Positions 34,510 to 45,948 of a DNA stretch of 64,000 nucleotides are shown in pieces. The stretch is from NCBI GenBank assembly GCA_035772405.1, contig JAYKKM010000146.1, forward strand, positions 166,700 through 230,699, read 5' to 3'. Made by a program: the position numbers and the translations under genes. The notes below the pieces were generated by a model. That model was not told where the DNA came from and ran no database searches. It worked only from the letters and a program-made list of their open reading frames with translations. Source of the DNA: Chrysogorgia sp. JL179-B06. Lineage: Eukaryota; Cnidaria; Anthozoa; Scleralcyonacea; Chrysogorgiidae. Position 1 is the first letter of the stretch. The number at the start of each line of letters is the position of its first letter.

Positions 34510-35430
34510 CCTGTTAGAAAACTATTCTGATGTGTTTGTTAATGGACCAAATGATCCTCTGGGCCGAACTACAAAAACGGAACATGTTATCTACACAGGA
34601 GATAGTCAACCTATCAAACAGCGTCCCTACAGAATCCCAGTTCATCTCAATACCGTGGTCAACCAACAAGTGGAGGATATGCTAAAGCGGGGTCTCATCA
34701 GACCAAGCAGTAGCCCGTGGTCCTCACCGATTGTTTTAGCACCAAAAAAGGATGGGAATACTCGGTCACCAAGAAAGATGCTCACCCGATGCCACGACTC
34801 GACGATATCCTCGACCAGCTGCAGGGCGGTGCAAGCTGTTTCAGTACTCTGGATCTGGCTATTGGCAAGTGCCTTTAAAAGAAACGGATAGAGAAAAGAC
34901 AGCATTTTCAGTCGGGGTAAATCACTACGAGTTGAACGTCATGCCTTTTGGTCTGACTAATGCTCCGGCCACATTTCAACGAATGATGGGTAAATTGCTG
35001 AATGGATTAGACGGATGGTTGGTATTCCTGGATGATATCATTATTTTCTCAGAAACATGGGCAAAACACAATCGCATTTTGGAGGAGGTTTTTCGCCGGG
35101 TTCGTGAGACAGGTTTGAAACTCAAGAAGAGCAAATGTCAATTCGGACAGACATCTGTTAAATTTCTTGGCCATGTTGTGTTCGCCCGAGGTGCGGAACC
35201 GGATCCTGAGAAGGTGAGAGCTGTGCGATATTTTCCGACACCATCATTAAGTGAAGTTCGAGGATTCCTTGGTATGGCATCCTATTATCGGCGCTTTGTC
35301 AAGGATTTTGCAAGCATAGCTTCCCCTCTCCACGACTTAACAAAGGGTGGACAACGAGAATTCAACTGGACCCCACAAGCAGACCATACCTTCAAAACCC
35401 TTAAACAGAACCTTTGCTCAACACCTATAT
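34510..35430 (+). pseudogene. Reverse transcriptase of the Ty3/Gypsy element
   Basis: Begins at LLENYSDVF and continues IKQRPYRIPVHLNTVV and SSPWSSPIVLAPKKDG. The CVDYRRLN segment expected next is deleted, with a frameshift, then DLAIGKWQVPLKE, PFGLTNAPATFQRMM and the catalytic FLDD at 35024-35035. The C-terminal part (FLGMASYYRRFVKDFA) is intact. Only about 80 bp separates the Gag knuckles from RT, so the protease domain has been lost. Confidence 0.88.
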
Positions 35431-35830
35431 TTTATCCTTTTTTCTATTTTTTCTTTCCCTTCCACCATTTACACCGATGCCAGCGACGTGGGTCTCGGTG
35501 CAGTCTTATCTCAGCGAAATGGGGTATACGTCATCGCCTATGCCAGTCGTGCTTTAACACCAGCCGAAAGGAATTATTCCACCACCGAGAAGGAGTGTTT
35601 ATTCATCGTGTGGACTGTCAACTATTGGCGGACATACTTGGTCAGCAATTTGATGTTCTGACTGACCACCAGAGTCTTACTGTATGTGGCTTCAAGGACT
35701 CAAAGAACCAAAGGGAAGACTAGCAAGATGGATCTTGTCCTTACAGGAGTACCAGTTCCAGATAACACATCGACCAGGAAAGCAAAATGCCAATGCAGAT
35801 GCCCTTTCCCGTTTTCCTCCACCTACCACC
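35430..35830 (+). pseudogene. RNase H of the Ty3/Gypsy element
   Basis: [35 protein letters not shown] and HRPGKQNANADALSR mark a Gypsy RNase H. A pyrimidine-rich slip (35428-35466) and a frameshift near 35660 interrupt it. Confidence 0.85.
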
Positions 35831-37475
35831 GACCAGTATCCAGAGATAGACCTTGAAGACAACCTAACAGCTGGCGTTGGGGCCACAAAGGTAATCCCAC
35901 AATGGTCAGTAGAGGACATTTGCGCGGCTCAAAAAGAAGATCAGGGTATTTCTCGGGTTTTGCAGAGATTTGCTACAACAAACGAGCAACCAGCAGCCAA
36001 TGGAGAGTGGACAGAAGATGGTGAGCTCCGACGCTACCGACAACTCTGGCCTCAATTGGAGATCGTGAATGATGTGCTGCACCGTCGAGTAGAGAAAGGT
36101 ACTCGGGACGAACGGTTTGTTTTAGTCATACCAAGAAAGATGAGAAGCTGCCTCTTAAACTTGTGCCACAACGATCCGTGTTCTGGACACATGGGTATTA
36201 ACCGCTGTTTGGAGCGCCTACTGGCCGGCAATGACATCCGAATTACAGTTGTGGATAGCAGAATGTGAGCAGTGTAACCGCCGGAAACCTCAAGTACCTG
36301 CATAAAGAGCACCAATGGAAAGCATAAAAGTTGGAGGACCAATGGAACTGTGGGCGATGGACGTGATGGGACCACTACCAATGACTGCTCGGGGCAACCA
36401 GTATATTCTGGTAATGTCGGACCATTTCACGAAATGGGTAGAAGCTGTACCAATGGCCAACCAACGCGCAGATACTACAGCAAAGGCGTTTGTGGATGAA
36501 GTCATCTCCGCCATGGCATTCCAGAGAAGCTCCTGACCGATCAGGGCAAGAACTTCGAGGCTGACTTAATGAAGGAAGTGTTTCAACTGCTTGGAGTGAA
36601 GCTGAGAACGTCACCATATCACCCACAAACTGATGGACAAGTAGGGCGATTTAATCGCACCTTGAAAGCTATTCTAACAGCGTATGTCAACAACGACCAC
36701 AATGATTGGGATGTTCATTTGCCACTGGCTTTGTTTGCCCACCGTACCGGCATGCATCGCTCATCGGGTGTCACACCATTCAAAGCTGTATATGGTCGCG
36801 AAGCTACGTCACCATTGACACTCATGGGCACTGCACACAGACCTACCGGAGAAGGGATGATTGCAAACTATTGTGACGAGCTGGAGAAAACCTTACGGAC
36901 GGTGTATGATCAAGTTGCAAGGCTCAGGCAAAGCAAAAGAAGACCTACGATAACCTGACAAAACTGGAGAGCACGCAACTGGAGTCAAGTGATCGGGTAT
37001 GGCTCAACAACAATGCTGTGGCAAAAGGAAAGAGTCGGAAGTTCCACAAAGAGTGGGCGGGGCGTACGTGGTGGTTAGTCGCCTTGGCAACGTCAATTAC
37101 CACGTCAAACCGGAAGCTGGAAAAGGAAGAAATAAAGTTGTGCATCGCAATCGTTTAAAGCTGGTCAATGGTAAATCTAACAGGGAGAACACAGCTAACG
37201 TGTCTAATCCAAATACGCTAGGAGGTACTGTTGGCCTTCTTCCGAATGAACCAGCAATCCACCATCAAGAGGAAGTACAGACATGTGAGCGTAACGAAGT
37301 TGCTCCTGGCCTACGCCGGTCAAACCGTCAACGTCGTGCTCCGGATCGATACCAAGATTTTAATTTATATGAAATTCAGATCGAGGACGAATATTTTAAT
37401 TTGGATGAAATTCAGATCGAGGACGCTCTCCACCAAGGAGGGGATAATGTAGTGTTTGTGACAATGAACTTGTGA
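35830..37475 (+). pseudogene. Integrase and C-terminal tail of the Ty3/Gypsy element
   Basis: HNDPCSGHMGINR plus CEQCNRR form the HHCC zinc region with a frameshift between them. The core reads LWAMDVMGPL (first Asp), LTDQGKNFE (second Asp, after a frameshift at 36530) and YHPQTDGQVGRFNRTLKA, where the usual catalytic Glu is Gly. The tail contains GGAYVVVSRLGNVNYHV and VVHRNRLK, and a 17-residue direct repeat with NLYEIQIEDE / NLDEIQIEDA. Confidence 0.88.
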
Positions 37476-37609
37476 CCTTCGGCGATCACGTGACGATAGT
37501 TAGTAATTGTAATACGAGATCGGGTGTGTGTTGTAGTCGAGAGAGTCTGTGCGTGTGAAGAATAAAAGAGTAATTTGTGACAACTTTCTGTGTTTACTTT
37601 GATACTACA
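37448..37609 (+). repeat. 3' LTR of the Ty3/Gypsy element
   Basis: 162 bp, matching 33490-33655 apart from a g/a change near position 53 and a rearranged stretch around tgtagtcgagagagtctg. Confidence 0.93.
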
Positions 37610-37977
37610 CAAGCGACACTTTTGCCAAATCGAATTTCACGTTTACGTTTGTAATATTTCTGAATTGAACGACTTATCTGGCGGTCGAGCGGTCATATTT
37701 CAAATCAAACAAACGAACGGGAATACCCATCTAATATACCCACTGCTCCTGTGTATGTTTCGAGGCAGCATTTCACTTCTGATAAGAACTCCTAGTTTAT
37801 AAGATAGTACTTTAATAGGTTAATTGGAAGAAAAACTCGATTTTATGGTAACTAGGAAGACTGAAATCTGCGTTGCCTCTATATCAGAAAGTCATCAGAA
37901 CTAGTAACTCTATCTACTTGCCAAGTTTCATGCTTGTATCACAAAACGCACAATTCACGCCCTTAACAGCTGGACTA

Positions 37978-38520
37978 AACCTTACTCAACGGAAACGTCA
38001 GTTCCGTTCCGCTTTCTTTGTTTTGACTCTGTTTTGATTGGCTTATTATCAACACTGTAAATATATAATATATTTAAATATTAGTATTATACATATATGC
38101 ACAATAACTATAAATAAAATATAGCAATCTTCCCTGTTAATTTTCACAAGATTTTGCAAAAATAGGCCGAAATTATAAGTATTTAAAGCGGACAAAGCAA
38201 CGCTAAAGCGAACGACAATTCCCGTATAATTTGTGAGGGCGACGTTTACCTTATTGAAAGTTTCAATAAAACCCAAAAACACAACACTTTTATAGATATA
38301 GTCCACCAAGAGAACATGGAAAAGGTGTAAAATGTTTATTTTACCTCTCGTCGTGCAGGGTATTCACGAAGAAACCATTCATTTTGTTCTTGTAGCAAAA
38401 GAGAGAAAACCACAAAATTCTGTATTGTAGAATATGAAGGTTAGGCAAAACATGATCAGAACATGGCAGAATTGCAATGTTGATCTAATTATGCGTTAAT
38501 ATACACAATCAATTGTAGTG
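37978..38520. other. Intergenic, nothing recognised
   Basis: AT-rich. No supported exon, RNA or terminal repeat. Confidence 0.35.
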
Positions 38521-39990
38521 AATGTGGGAGAGCTCGGAGTAGACAGACGATACGTGGACGATTTTCTCGACTTTCGAAAAGCTAAAAACACTCGCCTAGC
38601 GGCTCGTGTTTTTTACGTTTTTCTCAAGTCTTGCAACATCCCGCGCGTGTTTGGATCAGAGTATCCAAACACAGAAAACCATTAGGTATTTCTTTAGTCA
38701 CTGGTTTTTCTCCTCTTTTCAGGCAATTGATGTTGAACGTAGAGAAAAATTTGGAAAAGCTTCCAAAGCAAAGGCGACATCAGGAACTTTTAAGAAAGTT
38801 CTCGATATCGCTATTCATCTATTGTGGCCCTCTTGCATATCATTTTATTCACAGCAACATGCCTGAAGCTCTTGTATCCAATGAATATCGACCGATTCAT
38901 GAAGGGGAATTCAGATTTAAGGAACTGTTGGCTCACTTGAATGCTTACAAAGCTCCAAAGGTTATTGCTATTGGTGAAGACGCGACGCGAGTGATTTCAA
39001 GAGTAGAGATACGACAACGAGACAGATAAACTTGTTGGGTTTGTGCTGCCACGCAACAAACAGGATCTACCACTAGGTGATTCCTTCATTGCCGTAACGT
39101 TCGCGTCAATAGAGGAATAATTTCGGGTAACTGAAGTAGCCAAGCACGCATTTGTGTACATGGCGCAACCTCTATGCCAAAAGGTTCCCGCCTTCTGTTT
39201 GGCCTGTGTGGACACGAGAAAAGCTGCTGAAGATGTTCTAAAGCGATGGGATTACCTGTTTTAGAGTGCAAGAAGCTAGGAATCTCAGTGGTTAGTTTTG
39301 GAGCTGACCTTGATTCCCGAGAGCTTAAGGCCATGCAAGTCTCAACGCAACTGATATCTTCCCACGATTCCCATTACATCGCTATACCCATCGTTTAACC
39401 TGCCGAAGCTTGTAATACCTAAAGAATGTCTTGGTTTGGTGTCTTGGTTTGCATTAAAAACTCCCGGTCGTTGCTTACATACAAGATATTGTCCACATCG
39501 CAGTAAAGATGAAATCAAGGCTCATCAAACCATCGATAGTCCTCCCTCTTGGTAAATATCTGGCTGGTTCTGATACAACAGACATTTGGCAAGGATCAAC
39601 ATGGACTTCGAGAGAGAGAAAGATATCAACCACAAAGACAAGCAGAACTATGACACTGTGTTACACATGACCAGTAAATCGGTCATGACTCTCTTGACGA
39701 AGATCCCCGACGATCTGTGATTGACAGCTTCCTCGACCGAAAGCTGGATAACCTGACCTTGCTATGCAGTCGTTTTCGTGCGTTATTGGCGTCGGTGGTT
39801 ACTCCTCAAGCCCGACTACACCATAGGGAACAGTTTTATTACACTCAATGCATACATGTGTATTGAATTAAAATGCACATTCACTTATTACATTTGTTTT
39901 GACCGTACACGATGCACTTCCGTCTGATAGTGGTCAGTTTTATTCCTTGGATGCTTGGGTCACAGTCTTGTGAGAAGATATTCAGAGCAG
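38521..39990 (+). pseudogene. Decayed copy of an unidentified protein gene
   Basis: Coding-like stretches run in shifting frames: ELGVDRRYVDDFLDFRKAKN (38532), EKNLEKLPKQRRHQELLRKF (38743), EFRFKELLAHLNAYKAPKVI then AIGEDATRVISRVE to 39010, a frame change, FVYMAQPLCQKVPAFCLAC (39150), and AAEDVLKRW with further shifts to 39600. A possible intron with acceptor ctcctcttttcag lies at 38685-38722, but the reading crosses it in another frame. I do not recognise the family. Multiple frameshifts and stops show it is dead. Confidence 0.6.
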
Positions 39991-40364
39991 CTCGCAGCAT
40001 GAAATCTACTGATTTTCTAACATCATAAACTTTGGATTGCTTGGTCTGTTAAGAAGGTTGCATCGACTCCACATCCAGATCTGCAACGGAGGCGTCGCAA
40101 TTTTCCCTTTCGTAAACGGTCGTTACCATCCCGAAGCGTCGTTACCATCCCAGCTCTCATGCATAGAATGTTGGGTAAGCGGAGTGAAATTCCTCGTGGT
40201 CCCAAGGTTCCCGCACACTTTATTTCGCGACTCCTCGTGTTCTTTCATAATATTTCTATCTAAAAAGCGAACAAGCATCTATATGGCGAGTTCTTTGAAA
40301 AAAAACAAATTTAAACAAACCCGAAACAATCAAGAGGCAGATTTGGAACAAGTCTATGAAATAG

Positions 40365-40515
40365 TGTGTATAGTTGTCTAACGTTTCGAGTGACCCTTCG
40401 TCAGAGCGTAAAGTGAAATAATAACTGAGTGATTATTTCACTTTATGTTTCACTCTCTGACGAAGGGCCTTCGCTCGAAACGTTAGACAACTTACACGCT
40501 ATTTCGGCAGTACAC
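40365..40515. repeat. Foldback with gacgaag...cgaaacgt motif
   Basis: Left gtctaacgtttcgagtgac with cttcgtcagagcg and right ctctgacgaagggccttcgctcgaaacgttagac fold on each other around taactgagtgatta. A related single copy lies at 1190-1235. Confidence 0.7.
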
Positions 40516-40719
40516 CAACCTTTTTATACATTTTGATTTGTATTTCTACACTGCCAACGCAGCACAACATGCACGTTTTATGACTTATTTAAAAGCATGT
40601 ATGACTAGTAAGTGACTTTACGAATGTTCTATGGCAAATGCAGCAATTCTTGACTACATTTATGGTTTATGGTTATACAGTATATTACGGTGGTCCATAT
40701 ATGCAATGCGCATATAATA

Positions 40720-40780
40720 GTTTCAGTCGACAAATATATTTTGTCGGTCGACAAATATATTTTGTCAGTCCACAAATATA
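40720..40780 (+). repeat. Short triplicate gtcgacaaatatattt
   Basis: Three near-identical 17-20 bp units at 40727, 40746 and 40767. Confidence 0.7.
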
Positions 40781-41129
40781 TTTTGAAACCTCGCAGGCTC
40801 GCAGCATACGTTGTTGCGATTTATATTTCGAAATCCCGAATAACGTCGTTTGCCTTTTGGAAAGTATCTATACATATACGTTGTGACTATCGATCACAAA
40901 ATCGAATTTACTGGTCCAGGATTGACAGTTTGCCATGTATAATTTCTTCTGCACGAATGCTCTTCTCCTGTATACTAAATATTTACATATTTTGAATTTC
41001 ACAACGAACACGTCACCGCACCAAACAAAGTATGCGGGAACCTTGGGACCACGAGGAATTTCACTCCGCTTACCCAGCATTCTATGAGAGCTGGGATGGT
41101 AACCACGGTTCGGGATGGTAACGACCATG

Positions 41130-41888
41130 CAGCGCCGCATTAACCTCTGGCGAGGCCCTGGGCACTAGAAAATTTTTGGCCCTTGTTATGAGTCGGCGTC
41201 TGTAGACTGTAGGAGGGAAAATTTTTGAAATTGATGCATCCGAAATGGCATTTCGTCTATTCTGACAACACGTTTCAGCAAAATCTTAAAAGTTTTAAAA
41301 CATGTTTTCAATGGCACATTTTATTATATTTAACATATAAATTTTGTCCAAATTAGACTTTAATATATTAATTTGTAACCATCCACAGGAAAACATTTAT
41401 TAAAGCTAAATTTAAGATGGACTGTAAGGTCGTCGCTCGTCGCTTGCAACAATTAAAAACAAAGGACGGCGCATTTTCCCATCAAGGACAAAAGGAATAC
41501 GTTCTTATGCTGTTACGAGTTGATCCTGGGGGTAAGCTTCCCCAGAAAATTTTGAATTTTTAGACGGGCAGGCGGCCATTTTAGGCTATTTCCTATTCTA
41601 ACTTTAATATAAAACATGCGTTACGAAAACAGTGATTTTGAACATTCTGAAAACAGTGACTATTCTCATGCTCGCGTCTGTTCAGTTCAGTTAATATGTA
41701 ATTTACAGAAAAACCAATATAGAATTTTAGTATAAATACGTGAGGTGATTATAGAATTATTTTGGGTATTATTTAGGTAAATATTTGTTTGAATTTACTG
41801 AATTACTTATGACTGTTGATTATTTTTTGGGCCCCTAAAAATTGCGGGCCCCTGGGCACTTGCCCAGTGTGCCCATTGGTTAATGCGG
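41130..41888. mobile_element. Possible DNA transposon remnant with GCCGCATTAACC ends
   Basis: The left end gccgcattaacctctggcga with ggccctgggcac and the right end gtgcccattggttaatgcggc are inverted imperfectly. The flanks both read atggtaacgacc, but an exact target duplication cannot be assigned. No transposase seen. Confidence 0.5.
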
Positions 41889-41919
41889 CCATGGTAACGA
41901 CCGTTTACGAAAGGGAAAA

Positions 41920-43630
41920 TTGCGGAGGCGTCGGGGCATATATCAACGAATCCCCAGTCTCGAACATATATGGCTCGAATTTCCCGGCAGAAATAAGCAT
42001 AGTAAGCTACTTGTTGGGACAATTTATCGCTCGGAAAAGATGTTAACATATACTGACTGGCTCGATCGCTTTGAGAATCTACTTGGGTTTAACAGCTAGC
42101 TGGGATGGTCTGATCGTGATGACGGGTGATTTTAATATAGACCTACTTGGGCATTCCAAATCTTCGATAACTCAATACTTGGACATATTGTCTTCTTTAA
42201 ATCTCTACCAACACGTTCAAAAACCGACTAGAACAACATATAAAACCTCATCACCTATAGACCAACTCACCTACACATATATCTCATATACCGATGTCTT
42301 GCCTTGCCCATTGGTCAGCGACCATGATGCTGTCTATGCTTGCATCAACATCAAAGTCACAAGATTTCAAGCAAGATACAAGTATATAAGATATGAAAAG
42401 AACTTTAATGAATTAAAATTCGTTACCTTTCTCTAAACAATTTACGGGGTCTCAGATCCAGATGAAAAACTTGATATTCTCAATTCTCTAATTACGGAAT
42501 GTATTGAAAGACATGCACCTTTAAGACGAACCAGGATCACTCGACCTCCAGCATCCTGGCTTAAAGATCCTACCATCTTGGAATTACAACAACAACGAAA
42601 TGATCTGCAGGCTACAGGACTGTCATACATGGTAACTATTTCGTTTAGCCCGTAATCGCCTCAAAGCTTTAATTAAGACTGCTAAAAGGCGTTTTACGCA
42701 AAAAATGCTTTCATCGAAGAAACCTAAAGAAGTATGGAAAATAATCCATCGTATCGTGCATCCACAGCCGAAGAGAATCAGCATACATCCCAATAAACTC
42801 AACTTACATCCACGGCAGAACGCACGACGTACTGGTATTGGCACTGAAGATGAGAACAACAGCTGCAACATCAAAAACATGATAGATTCACTTCCTCCAG
42901 ATTATGGGCATGTTGTAAAACATGGACTGATAAAACATGGACTGGACTGGACTGATAAAACATGGACTGATAAAACATGGACTGGTAAAACATGGACTGA
43001 TAAAACATGGACTGATAAAACATGAACTGCAATAAAACTTGGACTGGTAAAACATGGACTGATAAAACATGGAGGGTTAGGATCTTTGTTGTTTTGGGGT
43101 TAGCGATTATTTGTTAATGTAGACATCTCATATATACATCTCGTCTATACATTAACAAATAATCGCTAACCCCAAAACAACAAAGATCCTAACCCTCCAT
43201 GTTTTTCCAGTCCATGTTAGTCCAGTCCAGTCCATGTTTTATCAGTCCATGTTTTACAACATGCCCAGATTATGACAACGGTTTCCACATCAATTCTGTC
43301 ACGCTGGGTGAAGTTATGAATGAATTACGCTGTCTTCGAGGGGACTGCTCCACTGGACCGCTAAAATTATTAAAATCGCAGCAGAGTATTTGGGTTCTCC
43401 ATTAATCGACATTATCAATACTTAAATCGCCGACCAGTACTTTCCTTCTTCGTGAAAAATCGCGCGCATATGTGCAATCCCTAAAGTAAATCATGTCATC
43501 TCGGAAAATGACTTGCGACCAATATCGATCTTGCCAGTGCTAAAAGTATACGAACGATTAATCTTTCGTCAGTTATCCAAATTCATCGACGAGAACAAAT
43601 TGCTTAGTAGCACCATTTCAGCTCTCACAC
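41920..43630 (+). pseudogene. CR1/jockey-like LINE, endonuclease and N-terminal RT, interrupted
   Basis: The endonuclease reads GGVGAYINESPVSN, MTGDFNIDLLGHSKS, VQKPTRTTYKTSSPIDQLTY and LVSDHDAVYA. It continues ITECIERHAPLRRTRITRPP, NRLKALIKTAKRRFTQKML, IDSLPPDY | DNGFHINSVTLGEV (interrupted at 42907-43265), CLRGDCSTGP, and near 43500 NDLRPISILPVL. Several frameshifts. The rest of RT is missing in this orientation. Confidence 0.8.
42907..43265. mobile_element. Foldback element with 9-bp target duplication in the LINE
   Basis: CAGATTATG flanks it at 42898-42906 and 43266-43274; removing the element and one copy restores the LINE frame. Ends ggcatgttgtaaaacatgga / tccatgttttacaacatgcc. The outer arms are tandem units of aaaacatggactgat (about 170 bp left, 70 bp right); the inner arms ggagggttaggatctttgtt / aacaaagatcctaaccctcc surround a 35-bp centre. 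Confidence 0.92.
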
Positions 43631-43689
43631 CGTAAGCAATTTGTTCAGATTGATGATATTCAGATTGATGTTTCGATTGATGAATATTG

Positions 43690-44115
43690 ATGATATATAT
43701 AAGATTTGCAGCAAGATGTTTGAGTTTTCTTAGTATTTGCAGAGTGGCGTAGTAAGCAGATATTGTGTGGTTGATATGATCATCCCACTTTAGATGTTCA
43801 CTGAAGTATACACCTATAGCAACTTGAATGACTTTATTCGCTGTAATTCATATTCGTTTACAAATAATCCAGGTTTATAATCATCGAGTTGGTGTACTCT
43901 TGACATTTGTTGAGTAGAGAAAATCATTGTCTTCGTTTTTTTATAATTTAAAGTAAGGCTGCAATCGTTGGACCAGTCCTGATTAAGATTTTGATGGAGT
44001 TAGACATTATTTCTCTGCACTTGCCAAGATCTTTAACCTTGGCATGTTCATAGATTGTGGTATCGTCAGCGTATTGATAGTTTTTGGCGTCAATGGTTTT
44101 CTGGAAAATTGACTT
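43690..44115 (-). pseudogene. LINE RT fragment in inverted orientation
   Basis: The minus strand reads NYQYADDTTIYEHAKVKDLG (catalytic YADD near 44063), then with shifts MIFSTQQMSRVHQ and HLKWDDHINHTISACYATLQ. It is RT palm to thumb of a CR1-like LINE, opposite to the sequence at 41920-43630. Confidence 0.75.
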
Positions 44116-44129
44116 ATATATGCATGTTT

Positions 44130-44275
44130 AGCATTCTATTTTTTTTTTGTTCCTTATATTGTTGTACATTAGTATATTTAATTTAATTTAATGTTATTAT
44201 TATTTCTTATTATACTAGCGAGCCATGTAAAATGGATCTGTTAAATAAACCATTATTATTATTAGTGTATCTAGT
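44130..44275 (+). mobile_element. LINE 3' UTR tail
   Basis: gccatgtaaaatggatctgt followed by aataaaccattattattatt, a LINE 3' end with short ATT tail in plus orientation. Confidence 0.55.
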
Positions 44276-44529
44276 AAATTAATCCCCGAGGGCGAGGGTG
44301 CTAATATCGACCGGCGTTTAGACCCTTATCACGGGAGATGCTAGCGGTCCTGATCTCGGTCGAGTTTATTTGTTTATATATATATATATATATATGGTCA
44401 ACGGCCGTCCGCGCGACATCGGAAAATTTGGTCCTGGTAACTAGATACTAAGCATTGAATTAATATGCAAAAATTGAAACGGATTCAAAGGGTTTTTTTC
44501 CAAAATAGGAAATAGAAGTCCGAGTACGT

Positions 44530-44935
44530 ATTTTGACTCGCTAATTCCAAATCTGTTTTCAGAATTGAAAACGGTTATATATTGATCGAGATATTCAAAA
44601 TAATATATGACGAAGTGACCGGCTTATAGCCGTCGTTCTCGTAATATAGTAGACACATATGTTATGTATTTTGACTCACTAATTCCAAATCTGTTTTCAG
44701 AATTGAAAACGGTTATATATTGATCGAGATAACGTTCAAATAATATTCGACGAAGTGACCAGCTAAAAGCCGACTAATTTCTAAGTACATAAACCGTTTT
44801 TACGAAGGGTACTCACGTTCTCGTAATATAGTAAACACGTATGTTATGTATGTTGACTCGCTAATTCCAAATCTGTTTTCAGAGTTTAAATCGGTTAAAT
44901 ATTGGCCGAGATAACGTTCAAATATTTCTTCGACG
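44530..44935 (+). repeat. Three diverged tandem units of 130-190 bp
   Basis: Units share ctaattccaaatctgttttc, gaaaacggttatatattgat and cgacgaagtgacc (starts near 44540, 44670, 44855). Later units carry extra sequence. Confidence 0.75.
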
Positions 44936-44966
44936 AAACTGTGAATTTTTGCAAAACACAAATACA

Positions 44967-44967
<1 letters not shown>

Positions 44968-44997
<30 letters not shown>
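44968..44997 (+). repeat. 30-bp poly(G) run
   Basis: Thirty consecutive Gs followed by aggg. Strong quadruplex potential; also a likely assembly weak point. Confidence 0.95.
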
Positions 44998-44998
<1 letters not shown>

Positions 44999-45059
44999 GG
45001 GTGGATTATGGCGGATTCGTATTTCTAGTATTGTATTAGTTAAGTTATTCAGGGCTCAC

Positions 45060-45125
45060 ATTGATAACAGTTCTTCTGAACTGACGTGACTACCCTGAAT
45101 AAATAAAATTTGATTTGATTTGATT
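45060..45125 (+). mobile_element. LINE 3' end remnant with TTTGA tail
   Basis: gactaccctgaataaataaa followed by three atttg-type units, like other LINE 3' tails here. Confidence 0.45.
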
Positions 45126-45240
45126 CTATTGATATCTCTGAAAATAACTGTTGCGAAAACTATACATTTTCTGAAATCCCTATAAACCGGCTTTTACCAA
45201 TGCTTTTAAATTTCCCGAACAAGACGGGAAGCATATATAT
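45122..45240 (-). repeat. Dispersed repeat shared with 7255-7370
   Basis: Reverse complement of the 7255 copy, with aagcattggtaa and gcaacagttat blocks conserved. Confidence 0.6.
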
Positions 45241-45633
45241 TATATATATTATATGAGTTAAATATATTTATAATGTTAATAATAAGCCAAACAATCAAAG
45301 CAGAGTCAAAACAAAACAATATATAATTGTGATCTATATGGTTTGTGGCGTATCGTAGTATTGGTGTTATACTATATTGTTATCAAGTTACATGTACGTA
45401 GACTCGTAGTTCTAGAAGCCATAAACTTCCTAATATGTAAATTGTGGTTATACAGTATGAATGAATGAATGAATAAATCTTTATTAGATGAATTAATACT
45501 TAGCATACAGACGTGCAAGTTTACATCAATTCAAGGTAGAAATATTATCTAAAACTAAGGTAAAGATAAAAATAAAATGTAGTCTACTAATATAACTAAC
45601 ATAGAGTAAGACTAAAGTTTAAAAGGCATCTAT

Positions 45634-45948
45634 TCACATAGCAACGTGCGGACCCGCGGAAGGATGTAGTTGTGCCCCAGGAAGTAGGTCGTACAGACAG
45701 TGTTTGGGATTAGATGTAATCTTTTCCCATAGGTTCTTGTCTCTAGCACTAATCAAGTCTTTAATAGATATATGTTTACTAGTGTAGCCAAACACAACTG
45801 CACGCCGGCAAAACTTATCAATTTGACTCAGGTATTTTCCTTCATACGCACAGGCCCATATTTCAATACCATACATAAGTAATGACATTATTAAGCTATC
45901 AAACAAAATAGTAAGTTCTTGCAATGTATAGCCATAATATTTACACAC
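45634..45948 (-). pseudogene. C-terminal domain of the minus-strand LINE
   Basis: Reads LFDSLIMSLLMYGIEIWACA and CRRAVVFGYTSKHISIKDLI, the usual domain after LINE RT, one frameshift away from the RT frame. Confidence 0.8.

Larger units (their letters stand above)
33490..37609 (+). mobile_element. Ty3/Gypsy LTR retrotransposon, full span, decayed
   Basis: LTRs 33490-33655 and 37448-37609, both TG...CA and differing by a few substitutions and a small indel, flanked by CAAG on both sides (4-bp duplication). A primer-binding-like tggtgccgtgacc follows the 5' LTR (33659-33671), and the purine-rich aaggaggggataa precedes the 3' LTR. Internal order is Gag, RT, RNase H, integrase; the protease is missing. 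Confidence 0.93.
32547..37977. mobile_element. Large inverted-repeat element hosting two later insertions
   Basis: The left end (aattgtgcgttttatgatac, aagcatgaaacttggcaagt, agatagagttactagta, tatagaggcaacgcagattt) is reverse-complemented at 37870-37975. The arms are about 120 bp. Between them lie the MITE at 32704-32994 and the Ty3/Gypsy element at 33490-37609; the remaining own sequence is only about 1 kb and non-coding. Confidence 0.75.
40072..41126. repeat. Inverted-repeat region with LINE-derived arms
   Basis: The arm gttaccatcccagctctcat, gggtaagcggagtgaaattc and ctcgtggtcccaaggttccc at 40138-40215 is inverted at 41033-41105. The 40076-40125 part (GGVAIFPFVNGRYH) looks like LINE endonuclease N-terminus, also found at 41889-41925. 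Confidence 0.6.
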
